Positions 12,038-20,697 of a stretch of 64,000 nucleotides of DNA are shown here, in pieces (the stretch's first letter is position 1; the number at the start of each line of letters is the position of its first letter). A program made the translations under genes and the position numbers. The stretch covers positions 372,001-436,000 of the forward strand of contig NZ_NGJZ01000002.1 of NCBI RefSeq assembly GCF_003987595.1, in the 5' to 3' direction. Under the pieces are notes generated by a model. That model did no database searches. It was not told the origin of the DNA and saw only the letters and a program-made list of their open reading frames with translations. The stretch comes from Vagococcus entomophilus (GTDB taxonomy: Bacteria; Bacillota; Bacilli; Lactobacillales; Vagococcaceae).

Positions 12038-13769
12038 TCAACTGCTCCTTTCGCTCTTCTTGGGAAGCAACTATTTCTTGGTAAATAGCAGAGTGGGTAA
12101 GGAGTTCACTGTGTGTACCAAGCCCCACTTGTTTTCCTTCGTTCAAGACAAGAATTTGATTGGCGTTTTGAACAGAGCTAATTCTTTGAGAGACAATGAT
12201 TACGGTGGTATTAGCTAAATCTTGTTTTAAGGCATGGCGTAAATCTTGATCAGTGCGGTAATCTAGTGCGCTTAGTGAATCATCTAGAATTAAAATAGGT
12301 GGTTTTCGAATTAAAGCCCGGGCAATGGCTAATCGTTGTTTTTGTCCACCAGAAAAATTATTTCCGTCTGCTAGTACGCGCGTATCTAAACCATTTGGAA
12401 GTGACTGGACAAACTCAAGACACTGCGCTGTTTTTAATGCAGCTAGACATTCTTCATCTGAAGCGTCTGCTTTTCCCCACTGTAAGTTTTCACGAATGGT
12501 TCCAGAAAACAGTACACTTTTTTGAGGAACGAGCCCAATCGCCTGACGCAATTCATCCACTGGAAGTTGTGTAATAGGTTGCCCTGCTAGTGAAATCGCA
12601 CCAGTTGATACATCATAGAAACGTGGAATGAGTTGAATTAAGGTACTTTTTCCACTTCCTGTAGGTCCAGTAATACCAAAGATAGTCCCTTGTTTTATTG
12701 AAAAATCGATTTTTTGAAGAGCGAGACCCGCATCTGGTTGATAACGAAAATCAACTTGTTGAAAAGCTAACGTACCAGATAGTGTCTTTACTGACTGGTA
12801 AGAGGAAAGAGTGTCTTCTGGTATCGAAGGTTTGATAGCAAGTACTTCATTCACACGACTAGCCGAAGCCGAGGCGCGGGTGAAAATAACTACTAAATTG
12901 GATACAACGATGAGAGCGAGTAACATCTGCATCATATAATTGATTAGCGCCAATACTTCTCCCTGCTTTAAAGAACCAATGTTGACTTTTATTCCACCAA
13001 AATAAAGCAAAGATAGAATGGCAATATTTAAAATTAAAGTCGTGGCAGGGGTTAAAATAGCAGAGATATTCGCTACACGCCGATAAGCTTTTGCTAAGTC
13101 ATCTGTCACATGAGCAATTTTTTCTTCTTCGTTTTCTTTTCTAGCAAAAGCGCGAATCACTCGTACACCAGCCAAGCTTTCGCCAATTGCTTGATTTAAA
13201 TGATCAACTTTCTTTTGTACCTTTTTATATAGTGGAACTGTTTTTTTCATCATAAAATAAAGTACAATACAAAAAATAGGTAAGATTAACACAAAAATAA
13301 GTGCTAATTTTGGTTCAATGAAAAAGGCCATAATGACCGAACCAATGCTTAAAAATGGCGCTCGAATCACAAGCCGAATAAGCATCGCTAAAGCGAGTTG
13401 CAATTGATTGATATCACTGGTCATCCTTGTGACTAGTGTTGAAGTTCCAAGCTCATCAAGCTCTTTATGTGAGAGGGTATTGATTTTTTTTAATAATGCA
13501 GAGCGCAACTCCGTACCAAATCCTTGTGATGCAACAGAAGCAAAGTATTGACAAATCAAAACACATATCAGGCCAATCAGCGACATGAAAATCATAGTAC
13601 GGGCTGTATGTATCACATACTGCGCATCCCCCTTTTTGATCCCATTATCAATCAGTCGTGCCATGTAGATGGGTAAAAATAATTCAAAAACCGCTTCTAA
13701 AAATTTGAAAATAGGCCCCAAAATAATCTGAAAGCGATATTTTTTAGCATATTTTAGTAATGAAAACAT
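12027..13769 (-). CDS. Heterodimeric ABC exporter subunit with degenerate catalytic site
   Basis: First gene of the exporter pair, 580 residues: six membrane helices followed by an ATPase domain. Walker A is GPTGSGKST and the signature NFSGGQKQR is canonical. Walker B reads ILILDDSLSALD, with Asp where the catalytic Glu is expected. This asymmetric site arrangement means ATP would be hydrolysed mainly at the site completed by the partner's Glu. A strong ribosome site (AAGGGGGAA) precedes the ATG. A palindrome lies about 20 bases upstream of the start and overlaps the likely transcription start. Confidence 0.88.
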   Translation of the reverse strand: MFSLLKYAKKYRFQIILGPIFKFLEAVFELFLPIYMARLIDNGIKKGDAQYVIHTARTMIFMSLIGLICVLICQYFASVASQGFGTELRSALLKKINTLSHKELDELGTSTLVTRMTSDINQLQLALAMLIRLVIRAPFLSIGSVIMAFFIEPKLALIFVLILPIFCIVLYFMMKKTVPLYKKVQKKVDHLNQAIGESLAGVRVIRAFARKENEEEKIAHVTDDLAKAYRRVANISAILTPATTLILNIAILSLLYFGGIKVNIGSLKQGEVLALINYMMQMLLALIVVSNLVVIFTRASASASRVNEVLAIKPSIPEDTLSSYQSVKTLSGTLAFQQVDFRYQPDAGLALQKIDFSIKQGTIFGITGPTGSGKSTLIQLIPRFYDVSTGAISLAGQPITQLPVDELRQAIGLVPQKSVLFSGTIRENLQWGKADASDEECLAALKTAQCLEFVQSLPNGLDTRVLADGNNFSGGQKQRLAIARALIRKPPILILDDSLSALDYRTDQDLRHALKQDLANTTVIIVSQRISSVQNANQILVLNEGKQVGLGTHSELLTHSAIYQEIVASQEERKEQLNEK

Positions 13770-13788
13770 TTAATTCCCCCTTTGAAAT

Positions 13789-13803
13789 AATGAAGCGTTC
13801 ATT
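13789..13803 (-). promoter_or_regulatory. Palindromic operator candidate for ABC exporter
   Basis: Perfect 6-3-6 palindrome AATGAAGCGTTCATT. On the minus strand it follows a possible -10 TACAAT by five bases. TGAACGNTCA-like palindromes are common for TetR-family repressors of efflux pumps. No such regulator adjoins the operon here. Confidence 0.5.
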
Positions 13804-13908
13804 TTCATTGTACTCTAGAAAAGATCAGAAATAAAGGCTATAGGAAGGCCTGTCAAAGACAAACTGAAAAAACTTTGTTACAATATGAACAAGAAAAGGA
13901 GGGGGCAA

Positions 13909-14667
13909 ATGAATCATATAAATGAACTAATTCTTTTATTTTTTATTTATTCAGTAATAGGCTGGTTGTGGGAAACGATTTATTGCTCGTCAAAGGCGCA
14001 TAAATTTGTCTACAGAGGATTTTTGGTGGGTCCTTATTGTCCAATCTATGGTTTTGGCGTTCTTCTAGTACTCTTACTGGTAAGTCCTTATCAAAAAAAT
14101 CTGCTTGTTCTCTATATTTTTTCAACCTGTGTGGTAACGATTTTAGAATACGTCACTAGTCTTCTCCTTGAAACTTTTTTTCATGCGACATGGTGGGATT
14201 ACAAAGACGTTCCATTTAATTTAAACGGAAGAGTGGCGCTGCCCGTCTCTTTGTTTTGGGGTGTGGGGTGTCTTTTGATTGTTAAGGTTGTTCAGCCTTT
14301 TGTTTTGCTTTTAACGGAGCGTATCGAAGGTGCTGCAGGAGGCTATATTCCACTAGTAATCGCACTGGTTTTGTTTGCAGATAGCATCTACACAATCAGC
14401 AATATGATCTCTTTCCAAAAAGTCAGCAAGGTTTGGATTGGCAAAATTGATGAAGTCAAAGCAGAGTTTTCTAAGAGGCAAGATATTTTTAGAAAAGAAA
14501 AAGCAGCATGGCTATCGGAATTCACCAATGAAAAGAAAAAAACTTTGCCTAAGCTCAACTTTAACCAACGGCGAATGTTGTCAAATTTTAGGCAATTAAA
14601 AATCAAAGGAATTGATAATTTAGATGAATTAGTCTTGCTATATAAGCAAAAGAAAAAGCAAAAATAA
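13909..14667 (+). CDS. CmpB-like (putative ABC transporter permease family) membrane protein
   Basis: Integral membrane protein of 252 residues with five or six hydrophobic segments in the first ~165 residues and a basic cytoplasmic tail. The N-terminal FIYSVIGWLWETIYCSSK, then RGFLVGPYCPIYGFG and WDYKDVPFNLNGRVALPVSLFWG, are the conserved blocks of the family annotated as ABC_trans_CmpB. Despite the name, its function is not established. AGGAGGGGG precedes the ATG at 13909, which I prefer over an upstream ATG at 13885. It stands alone and has its own terminator. Confidence 0.75.
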   Translation: MNHINELILLFFIYSVIGWLWETIYCSSKAHKFVYRGFLVGPYCPIYGFGVLLVLLLVSPYQKNLLVLYIFSTCVVTILEYVTSLLLETFFHATWWDYKDVPFNLNGRVALPVSLFWGVGCLLIVKVVQPFVLLLTERIEGAAGGYIPLVIALVLFADSIYTISNMISFQKVSKVWIGKIDEVKAEFSKRQDIFRKEKAAWLSEFTNEKKKTLPKLNFNQRRMLSNFRQLKIKGIDNLDELVLLYKQKKKQK

Positions 14668-14689
14668 TAGTGTCTGATAAAACGTAGAA

Positions 14690-14725
14690 AAGGAAAACTT
14701 TGTAATATTACGAGGTTTTTCTTTT
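14690..14725 (+). terminator. Rho-independent terminator
   Basis: AGGAAAAC / GTTTTTCT stem (one G-U) with an inner GTAATATTAC palindrome, then TTTTT; follows the CmpB-like gene. Confidence 0.65.
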
Positions 14726-14726
14726 T

Positions 14727-14789
14727 ATTACATATTGTAATAAAATGTAATATTGTTGTTACATAAGCTGTTTCTTTTATTAGTATAAT
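14727..14789 (+). promoter_or_regulatory. Promoter with two TGTAAT/ATTACA palindromes
   Basis: ATTACATATTGTAAT (14727-14741) is a 6-3-6 palindrome. ATGTAA-N8-TTACAT (14745-14764) is a second. A TATAAT (-10) at 14784-14789 puts the -35 region inside the second one. The two TGTAAT copies on the + strand are also a direct repeat with a 4-base gap, close to, but one base short of, the WalR pattern TGTWAH-N5-TGTWAH. Confidence 0.55.
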
Positions 14790-14831
14790 ATAAGAGTTGA
14801 AAAAGAGAAAAAGGAAAGGTGTTGTCTTTTT

Positions 14832-16031
14832 TTGAAATTTAAAAAGATTGGCACTGTTGCGGTATTTATGTTATTGGTAAGCGTCACTTCGCCCTTAACA
14901 ACATTTGCAAAATCTGTAGATGAAATTAAGCAGGAAGAAAGTGCTGCTAAGCAACAGAGTGAGAAAATCAGTAGTGAAATTCAAACCTCATTAAGTGAAG
15001 TAAATAAAAAATATCAAGAAGTAGAAAAGTTAAATAGTGAGGTGGCACAAGCAAAAAGCACAATTGCTGAAACACAAACTAATATCGATAAAACGAAAGA
15101 AAGCATCAAGAAGAGAACGGCTGCTATGGCGGGACGTATGAAAGATATGCAAATTCAAAATGCAGGTCAACATAAACTTCAAATGCTTTTAGAATCGGAC
15201 AGTATTTCAGATTTTATCAATCGGATGTACGCTGTTTCGGTGATTCAAGAGGCTGAAAGAACCAAGGTGGAATCTTTGTATCAAGACAAAGAAAAATTGG
15301 CGAATCTCCAAACCAAGCTCAGTGATACAAAAGCAAATTTGGAGGCGAAAAAAGCAGATGCTGAAACTGAAAAATCTAGCTTAGATAGTAAAGTTGCAGC
15401 CCTTCAAACAAAACTTGAAGAAAACAAATCAACGATTAGTCAGCTTGTAACGGAACGTAAAACAGAAGAAACGCGCTTGGAAAAAGTAGCAGCTGATAAG
15501 AAAGCGGCTGAAGCAAAAGCTGTGGCAGAAGCCAAACAAGCGGAGCAAAAGGCTGCGGCAGAAGCTGCAACCCAACAAGCCGCTACAAAAGCAGCACAAA
15601 CTTCTAGTTCTACACAAACCAGTACGAGCTCAAGTACAACTGGAAGCAGTAGTACTACCAATAGTACAAATGATAACCAAAGCAGTCAAAATAATGACAA
15701 CAACAATAGTAGTAGCAACAGCAATAACAACAATACCTCAAGCGGGAGTTCTTATTCGTTGACGGTTCAAGCAACGGGCTATTCAGTAGAGGAAGGCGGT
15801 TTTTTGACTGCTACTGGGATTGATTTACGTAAGAATCCTTGGTGTATTGCAGTTGACCAAAATGTGATTCCGCTTGGATCGATGATTTCGGTTCCAGGAT
15901 ATGGCTATGCGATTGCTGGTGATACAGGTGGAGCTATCAAAGGAAACATTATTGACTTGCACTACAAAACGATTGCTGAATGTATACAGTGGGGAAGACG
16001 CACAGTGACGATCCAAGTATATAGAAATTAG
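14832..16031 (+). CDS. Secreted coiled-coil/3D-domain cell wall protein
   Basis: Exported protein of 399 residues. It has a signal peptide (about 1-26, ending TTFAKS), a long coiled coil (about 30-245, CwlO-like heptads rich in Lys, Glu and Gln), and a Ser/Thr/Asn-rich linker (about 255-310). It ends in a 3D domain (about 313-399) with GDTGGAIKGNIIDLHY holding conserved aspartates. 3D domains resemble lytic transglycosylase folds, so a role in peptidoglycan turnover is likely; YocH and secreted enterococcal wall proteins have similar plans. The start is TTG, and the AAGGAAAGGTG ribosome site is slightly distant (about 11 bases). Two palindromes overlap the promoter. Confidence 0.82.
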   Translation: MKFKKIGTVAVFMLLVSVTSPLTTFAKSVDEIKQEESAAKQQSEKISSEIQTSLSEVNKKYQEVEKLNSEVAQAKSTIAETQTNIDKTKESIKKRTAAMAGRMKDMQIQNAGQHKLQMLLESDSISDFINRMYAVSVIQEAERTKVESLYQDKEKLANLQTKLSDTKANLEAKKADAETEKSSLDSKVAALQTKLEENKSTISQLVTERKTEETRLEKVAADKKAAEAKAVAEAKQAEQKAAAEAATQQAATKAAQTSSSTQTSTSSSTTGSSSTTNSTNDNQSSQNNDNNNSSSNSNNNNTSSGSSYSLTVQATGYSVEEGGFLTATGIDLRKNPWCIAVDQNVIPLGSMISVPGYGYAIAGDTGGAIKGNIIDLHYKTIAECIQWGRRTVTIQVYRN

Positions 16032-16043
16032 GTCTTGAAAAAT

Positions 16044-16077
16044 AAAACGTTAACCAATAAAGTGGTTAACGTTTTTT
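16044..16077 (+). terminator. Rho-independent terminator
   Basis: 13-bp perfect stem AAAACGTTAACCA / TGGTTAACGTTTT, 6-base loop, T run. Confidence 0.9.
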
Positions 16078-16089
16078 GATTTGCACTTT

Positions 16090-16118
16090 TTGACAAGACA
16101 AAAAAACAACGTTATACT
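16090..16118 (+). promoter_or_regulatory. Promoter for GNAT gene
   Basis: Consensus TTGACA, 17-base spacer, TATACT, about 33 bases before the start codon. Confidence 0.85.
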
Positions 16119-16150
16119 GATTGGGTTATTAAAATTAAGGAGAGAAAAAG

Positions 16151-16720
16151 ATGATTCGACCAGCGGAACCAAAGGATATTCCCGAAATGATGCGCTTAGT
16201 ATTGGTTATTTTAAAAGATATGGAATTATCCCTCGTTAAAGAACTTGGTGATACAACAATGATAAAGTTACTGAGTGAAGCCTCTTTTTATCCGAACTAC
16301 CGTTACAGCTACAAAAGAGCAATTGTAAAGGAGCTCGAAGGACAAGTTGCAGGAGTGGCATTTGGTTATCCAGCAGCAGATGAAGTGGTGATAGATGAAC
16401 CCTTGCAACAGTTACTAGCTGAAAAGAGCTATGAGGTTGATCAAAAATTATTTCTTGATAGCGAAGTATTCCCAAACGAATGGTACTTAGATTCACTTGT
16501 CGTTTCGCATCGGTTTCGAGGTCAAGGGATTGGCTCAGAGTTATTAGCTTATTTGCCTATCTTAGCGAAAGAATCAGGCCAAAGGCGGATTGGCTTGAAT
16601 GTAGATTTAGCAAATCCCCAAGCAGAAAAACTCTATGTGCGTCATGGGTTTACATATGTAGGAAAAAAAATGATTAGTGGTCATGAATATAAGCACATGC
16701 AAAAAACGGTATTACAGTAG
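16151..16720 (+). CDS. GNAT family N-acetyltransferase
   Basis: Cytosolic acetyl-CoA-dependent acetyltransferase of 189 residues. The acetyl-CoA motif is LDSLVVSHRFRGQGIGSELL (about residues 115-134; R-G-Q-G-I-G pyrophosphate loop), and IGLNVDLANPQAEKLYVRHGF (about 155-175) is the B-motif strand and helix. RBS AAGGAG is well placed. It is a single-gene unit with a strong promoter and a shared bidirectional terminator. The acceptor substrate is unknown. Confidence 0.85.
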   Translation: MIRPAEPKDIPEMMRLVLVILKDMELSLVKELGDTTMIKLLSEASFYPNYRYSYKRAIVKELEGQVAGVAFGYPAADEVVIDEPLQQLLAEKSYEVDQKLFLDSEVFPNEWYLDSLVVSHRFRGQGIGSELLAYLPILAKESGQRRIGLNVDLANPQAEKLYVRHGFTYVGKKMISGHEYKHMQKTVLQ

Positions 16721-16742
16721 AACAAGAAAAAATGCTCTAGTC

Positions 16743-16782
16743 AAAAAAGAACCAAAAGACACGTGTCTTTTGGTTCTTTTTT
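16743..16782. terminator. Perfect 20-bp bidirectional terminator
   Basis: The 40-base palindrome has arms AAAAAAGAACCAAAAGACAC and its exact complement, giving A and T tails for both converging transcripts. Confidence 0.92.
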
Positions 16783-17302
16783 ATAAGGGATCTAGATGTA
16801 GCGCACGATAGCCTAATTTCAAAAAGTTTTTTTTCCGATTAAGCACCCAATAATTAAGGACAGCCGCAACACAGATGCAAAGTGGAGCATCTTGATCATC
16901 TTGAATAGAAAGCTCGCAATAAGTCCCATTTGAAAAAAGAACTTCTTGCATAGTCATCACTTTTTGATGTAAATGGAAAATAGCGTAATGATGCTCGGGA
17001 ATGTTTCCTACTGCTGCCCAATTTAATTGCCTAATATAATAAAAATCACTTGGAAAATTAAAAATCCGCCTCATAGAGCCTACTTTTTCAAAACCTAAGT
17101 ACAAATCAAAACTTGCGCTTGGGGCAAAGGTGGTTTGTTTGATGCTTGCAGCTAAATCACCATTCATTTTGTAAAGAGAGAGTACGTCTCCTCTAGTTCC
17201 GAAACGCCCAATCATTAAAAAAAGAGGAGTTCCTTGACTATTTTTTATGAGAGTACGTGTGTTTTGCGAGAGAGCAGGTTGGGAAACATAAAATTCAGAC
17301 AT
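16781..17302 (-). CDS. LURP-one/Tubby-C-like beta-barrel protein
   Basis: Soluble protein of 173 residues without signal peptide or membrane segment. The pattern DxxGxxLFL...GDVLSLYxxxGxxxASIKQ...FDLYxxFEKVG resembles the LURP-one-related (YxjI-like) Tubby C-terminal fold, seen for example in NSQGTPLFLMIGRFGTRGD. Function in bacteria is unknown. It lies 23 bases after the HAD phosphatase gene and shares its transcript, with AAGGAGG as ribosome site. The family call is from pattern only. Confidence 0.5.
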   Translation of the reverse strand: MSEFYVSQPALSQNTRTLIKNSQGTPLFLMIGRFGTRGDVLSLYKMNGDLAASIKQTTFAPSASFDLYLGFEKVGSMRRIFNFPSDFYYIRQLNWAAVGNIPEHHYAIFHLHQKVMTMQEVLFSNGTYCELSIQDDQDAPLCICVAAVLNYWVLNRKKNFLKLGYRALHLDPL

Positions 17303-17325
17303 CGTAGTTCCTCCTTTTTATAATG

Positions 17326-18195
17326 CTAGAGAGATTCTTCTATGGCACGGATAATAGCTTTTCCAACACCATTTTCAATATTCGTCTGTGTGAGATATTT
17401 GGCTTGCTCTTTGACTTCAGGTTCAGCATTTGCCATTGCAAAACTAACTCCTGCAATCTGTAGCATGGAAATGTCGTTAAAGTTATCGCCAATCGTCATG
17501 ACTTGGTCCAATGGAATATCATATTTTTCAGCCATTTTTTTTACAGCAATGCCTTTTTGAGCCATTGCATGGTTAATTTCAATATTGGTTGGGTAAGAAG
17601 AGGTAACAAAGATATTATCGAGTTTTGAGATTTGTGAGGCGATGGGCTGTAACACTTTTTGCCCCTCTTCATTAAATACGATAAATTTTAGGACTTCAAT
17701 CGTTGGATCTTCTAATAGGTCTAAATAATCCTTAATGTAGATGATATGCAGCAAATCTAGATGGGCTGCAGAGAGGGCCACCGCCATTTTATAAGAAAGG
17801 CCTGGAGTTCTACTCGCAATCATTGTCGCAGCATTTTCTACTCTCTGAGGTTGATTATCTGAGTATACACCTTTGTTGGTGGCAATTTCAAAATAGAGCT
17901 GATTTTCTTTTAATATCTGAATAATTTGTTGGACATTTTCTTTTTCAATGCTAAAAGTAAATAAAGTCTGTCCTTCTGCATCATATGCTTGGGCACCATT
18001 TCCCGTAATCATCGGACATTTGATTCCGACTTCTTCAAGAGCAGGTAGTGCCTCTGTTGCGCCTCGACCTGTGGCTACCATAAAGTGAATCCCCATTGAT
18101 AACGCTCTTTTTACTGCAGCAGCATTTTCTTTTGAAATGCTCATGTGTTCATCTAACAATGTGCCATCCATATCTGATGCGATTAATCCAATCAT
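17326..18195 (-). CDS. Cof-type HAD family hydrolase
   Basis: Magnesium-dependent phosphatase of the Cof/YidA subfamily, probably acting on sugar phosphates or flavin-type substrates. Motif I is ASDMDGTLLD (residues 7-16), motif II VATGRGATEA (about 40), and motif III GDNFNDISML (about 236-245); a C2B-type cap lies between. The 289-residue length is usual. It is the first gene of a two-gene minus-strand unit with the LURP-one-like gene. Substrate not predictable. Confidence 0.88.
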   Translation of the reverse strand: MIGLIASDMDGTLLDEHMSISKENAAAVKRALSMGIHFMVATGRGATEALPALEEVGIKCPMITGNGAQAYDAEGQTLFTFSIEKENVQQIIQILKENQLYFEIATNKGVYSDNQPQRVENAATMIASRTPGLSYKMAVALSAAHLDLLHIIYIKDYLDLLEDPTIEVLKFIVFNEEGQKVLQPIASQISKLDNIFVTSSYPTNIEINHAMAQKGIAVKKMAEKYDIPLDQVMTIGDNFNDISMLQIAGVSFAMANAEPEVKEQAKYLTQTNIENGVGKAIIRAIEESL

Positions 18196-18318
18196 AAAAA
18201 ATGATCCTCCTAAAGGTTATTTCCTTTTTAGTATACTACTTTTTATAGAATCAAGCGACTGAATTCCTCTTGTTTCTATAACTTGTTTTTAGTATGCTAG
18301 TAAAAAAGGAGTGAAGCA

Positions 18319-19005
18319 ATGAAGACGATTATACATAATAGTTGGCAACAAATCTTGCATGAGGAATTCCAGAAAGAATACTATCTCGATTTGAGAAACT
18401 TTTTAAAAGAAGAGTATCAAAATGAATGGATTCACCCAGATATGTATCATATATATGAAGCATTTGAATGGACACCTTTTGAAAAAGTAAAAGTCGTAAT
18501 CTTGGGACAAGATCCTTACCATGGACCAAATCAAGCACACGGCTTGAGCTTTTCGGTCAAGCCTGGAGTGAAGATTCCACCTTCGCTTGTGAATATTTAT
18601 AAGGAATTAGAGTCTGATTTGGGGTGTAAACCTGCGAAGCATGGCTACCTTGAAAAATGGGCTAAACAAGGAGTTTTATTGCTAAATACTGTCTTAACTG
18701 TTCGGAATGGTCAAGCTTACTCTCACCGCGGGAAAGGGTGGGAAAGTTTAACCGATACTGTCATAGAAAAGTTAAATGAAAGAGAACAGCCCGTTGTGTT
18801 CATCTTGTGGGGGAAACCAGCGCAAGAAAAACGTAAAATGATCGATGAAGCCAAACATATAGTTCTGACTGCGCCACACCCTAGTCCATTATCCGCTCAT
18901 CGAGGCTTTTTCGGGTCAAAGCCTTTCTCTAAGACCAATCAAGCGCTAGAAAAATTGGGAGAACAACCAATTGACTGGCAATTACCACAAACAGTCGAAG
19001 AGTAA
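18319..19005 (+). CDS. ung: Uracil-DNA glycosylase
   Basis: Removes uracil from DNA to start base-excision repair. The catalytic water-activating motif [18 protein letters not shown] (about residues 61-78) and the DNA-intercalation motif [21 protein letters not shown] (about 186-206) are complete. The 228-residue length is standard for family 1 UDG. RBS AAAGGAG. It lies upstream of pta, a common order in Lactobacillales, separated by 135 bases with a possible separate pta promoter. Confidence 0.97.
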   Translation: MKTIIHNSWQQILHEEFQKEYYLDLRNFLKEEYQNEWIHPDMYHIYEAFEWTPFEKVKVVILGQDPYHGPNQAHGLSFSVKPGVKIPPSLVNIYKELESDLGCKPAKHGYLEKWAKQGVLLLNTVLTVRNGQAYSHRGKGWESLTDTVIEKLNEREQPVVFILWGKPAQEKRKMIDEAKHIVLTAPHPSPLSAHRGFFGSKPFSKTNQALEKLGEQPIDWQLPQTVEE

Positions 19006-19140
19006 ATTTTACGTTTGTTTTTTAAATGTAATTGCTCTCATCCTTTATTTTTCAACTGCTACAGATAAAAAAAACTGTTCTTTTTTTAAGAAAAGGTGTA
19101 TAGTAAGTAGTAAATACAAACAATATTTGGAGGCGCTATC

Positions 19141-20121
19141 ATGGAACTTTTTGATGGACTAAAATTTAAAATCATTCGTAAAAAAATTAAAATTTCTTTT
19201 CCAGAAGCAACAGATGCCCGAGTGCTTGGCGCTGCGGTTCGTTTAAAAGCAGAAGAGCTTGTTGAACCGATCTTGATTGGAGAAAAAGTTGAAATTGAAA
19301 AAATAGCCAAAAGTCGTGGCTTTAATACAGATGAATTAACAATCATCGACCCAAACCACTATGATGAATTTGATAAAATGGTCACAGCTTTTGTAGAAAG
19401 AAGAAAAGGAAAAGTTACAGAAGACCAAGCAAAAGTTTTACTACGCGATCCTAACTATTTTGGGACGATGTTGACTTATTTAGACATAACAGATGGCATG
19501 GTCAGTGGTGCCATCCACTCGACAGGGGATACTGTTCGACCAGCATTACAAATTATCAAGACGAAGCCAGGTGTTTCACGGACTAGCGGAGCGTTTTTAA
19601 TGGTTCGTGGACGTGACCAAGAGAAATATTTGTTTTCCGATTGTGCGATTAATATTAATCCAGATGCTCAATCCTTAGCAGAGATTGCAGTTGAAAGTGC
19701 TCGAACTGCAGAATTATTTGATATTGATCCGAAAGTAGCATTATTGAGTTTTTCAACGAAAGGCTCTGCTGCCTCAGAAGAGGTCAATAAAGTTAGTGAA
19801 GCAACAAGGATTGCTAAAGAGCTAGCACCACAATACGATATTGACGGGGAACTGCAATTCGATGCGGCGTATGAATCTTCTGTTGCTGGGCAAAAAGCAC
19901 CAGGCTCCAGTGTTGCTGGTGAGGCCACTGTTTTTGTATTCCCAGATTTACAATCTGGAAATATTGGTTATAAAATTGCGCAACGTTTAGGGAATTTTGA
20001 AGCAATTGGTCCAATCTTGCAAGGATTGAACAAACCAATTTCCGATTTATCTAGAGGATGTAACGAGGAAGATGTATACAAATTATCCATTATTACTGCG
20101 GCACAAACATTACTAGGATAG
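19141..20121 (+). CDS. pta: Phosphate acetyltransferase
   Basis: Interconverts acetyl-CoA and acetyl phosphate in the fermentative acetate pathway. The 326-residue, single-domain form (Pta/EutD type) is complete. It contains KISFPEATDARVLGAA near the N-terminus, the central ATDGMVSGAIHSTGDTVRPALQ-like region (here DITDGMVSGAIHSTGDTVRP, about 117-136), and VFPDLQSGNIGYKIAQRLG (about 264-282), which are the conserved substrate-binding blocks. RBS TTGGAGG. A TATAGT at about 19098 may be its -10. A strong terminator follows. Confidence 0.95.
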   Translation: MELFDGLKFKIIRKKIKISFPEATDARVLGAAVRLKAEELVEPILIGEKVEIEKIAKSRGFNTDELTIIDPNHYDEFDKMVTAFVERRKGKVTEDQAKVLLRDPNYFGTMLTYLDITDGMVSGAIHSTGDTVRPALQIIKTKPGVSRTSGAFLMVRGRDQEKYLFSDCAININPDAQSLAEIAVESARTAELFDIDPKVALLSFSTKGSAASEEVNKVSEATRIAKELAPQYDIDGELQFDAAYESSVAGQKAPGSSVAGEATVFVFPDLQSGNIGYKIAQRLGNFEAIGPILQGLNKPISDLSRGCNEEDVYKLSIITAAQTLLG

Positions 20122-20133
20122 TCTTGAAAATAA

Positions 20134-20170
20134 TCACTAGCGAATTTTATTCGCTAGTGGCTTTTTTTTA
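20134..20170 (+). terminator. Rho-independent terminator
   Basis: 10-bp perfect stem CACTAGCGAA / TTCGCTAGTG, 5-base loop and a T run, after pta. Confidence 0.92.
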
Positions 20171-20217
20171 TTGGAAATTGTATACTTAATGGTAAATAAT
20201 TTTGTGGAGGAACAATC

Positions 20218-20697
20218 GTGAACGAATATCAGTTACCAAATGAAAAAGCCACGTTAGAGTTTGCAGCAGAAATGGGAACATTTCTTCAGGCAGGAGATGT
20301 TTTAGTGTTAGCTGGAGATTTAGGTGCTGGAAAAACAACTTTTACCAAGGGTTTAGCCAAAGGCTTAGGGATTAAGGAGATGATCAAAAGCCCGACGTAT
20401 ACAATCATTAGAGAATATGAAACAGGTAGATTGCCACTGTACCATATGGATGTTTATCGTGTGGCAGAAGGTGCAGAAGAGCTAGGATTGGATGAATATT
20501 TTTCGGGTGCAGGTGTGTGTGTGGTAGAGTGGGGGGAATTGATCCCGGAAGAACTTCCAGAAAATTATATAAAAATTGAGATAGAAGCAAAAGAAAATCA
20601 GCGTATGTTGAAGATTGAGCATCAAGGTAGCCAAGCATTGGAACGCATAAGAGCATGGCAAGAAAGTATAGATGAAGGGGGAAATAAAACGGTATGA
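20218..20697 (+). CDS. tsaE: tRNA threonylcarbamoyladenosine biosynthesis ATPase TsaE
   Basis: P-loop ATPase that works with TsaB and TsaD to form t6A37 on ANN-decoding tRNAs. Walker A is LAGDLGAGKTTFTKGLA (about residues 31-47), followed by SPTYTIIREYETG and the HMDVYRV block (about 76-82). The 159-residue length is normal. The start is GTG after TGGAGG. Its stop overlaps the ATG of a GNAT gene by four bases; tsaE is often beside rimI-like acetyltransferases, but tsaB and tsaD are not in this window. Confidence 0.93.
   Translation: MNEYQLPNEKATLEFAAEMGTFLQAGDVLVLAGDLGAGKTTFTKGLAKGLGIKEMIKSPTYTIIREYETGRLPLYHMDVYRVAEGAEELGLDEYFSGAGVCVVEWGELIPEELPENYIKIEIEAKENQRMLKIEHQGSQALERIRAWQESIDEGGNKTV

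Noticed and set aside
14736-14751. WalR box TGTAAT-N4-TGTAAT
   Set aside because: The spacing is one base short of the WalR consensus, so I list it only as a palindromic operator candidate.
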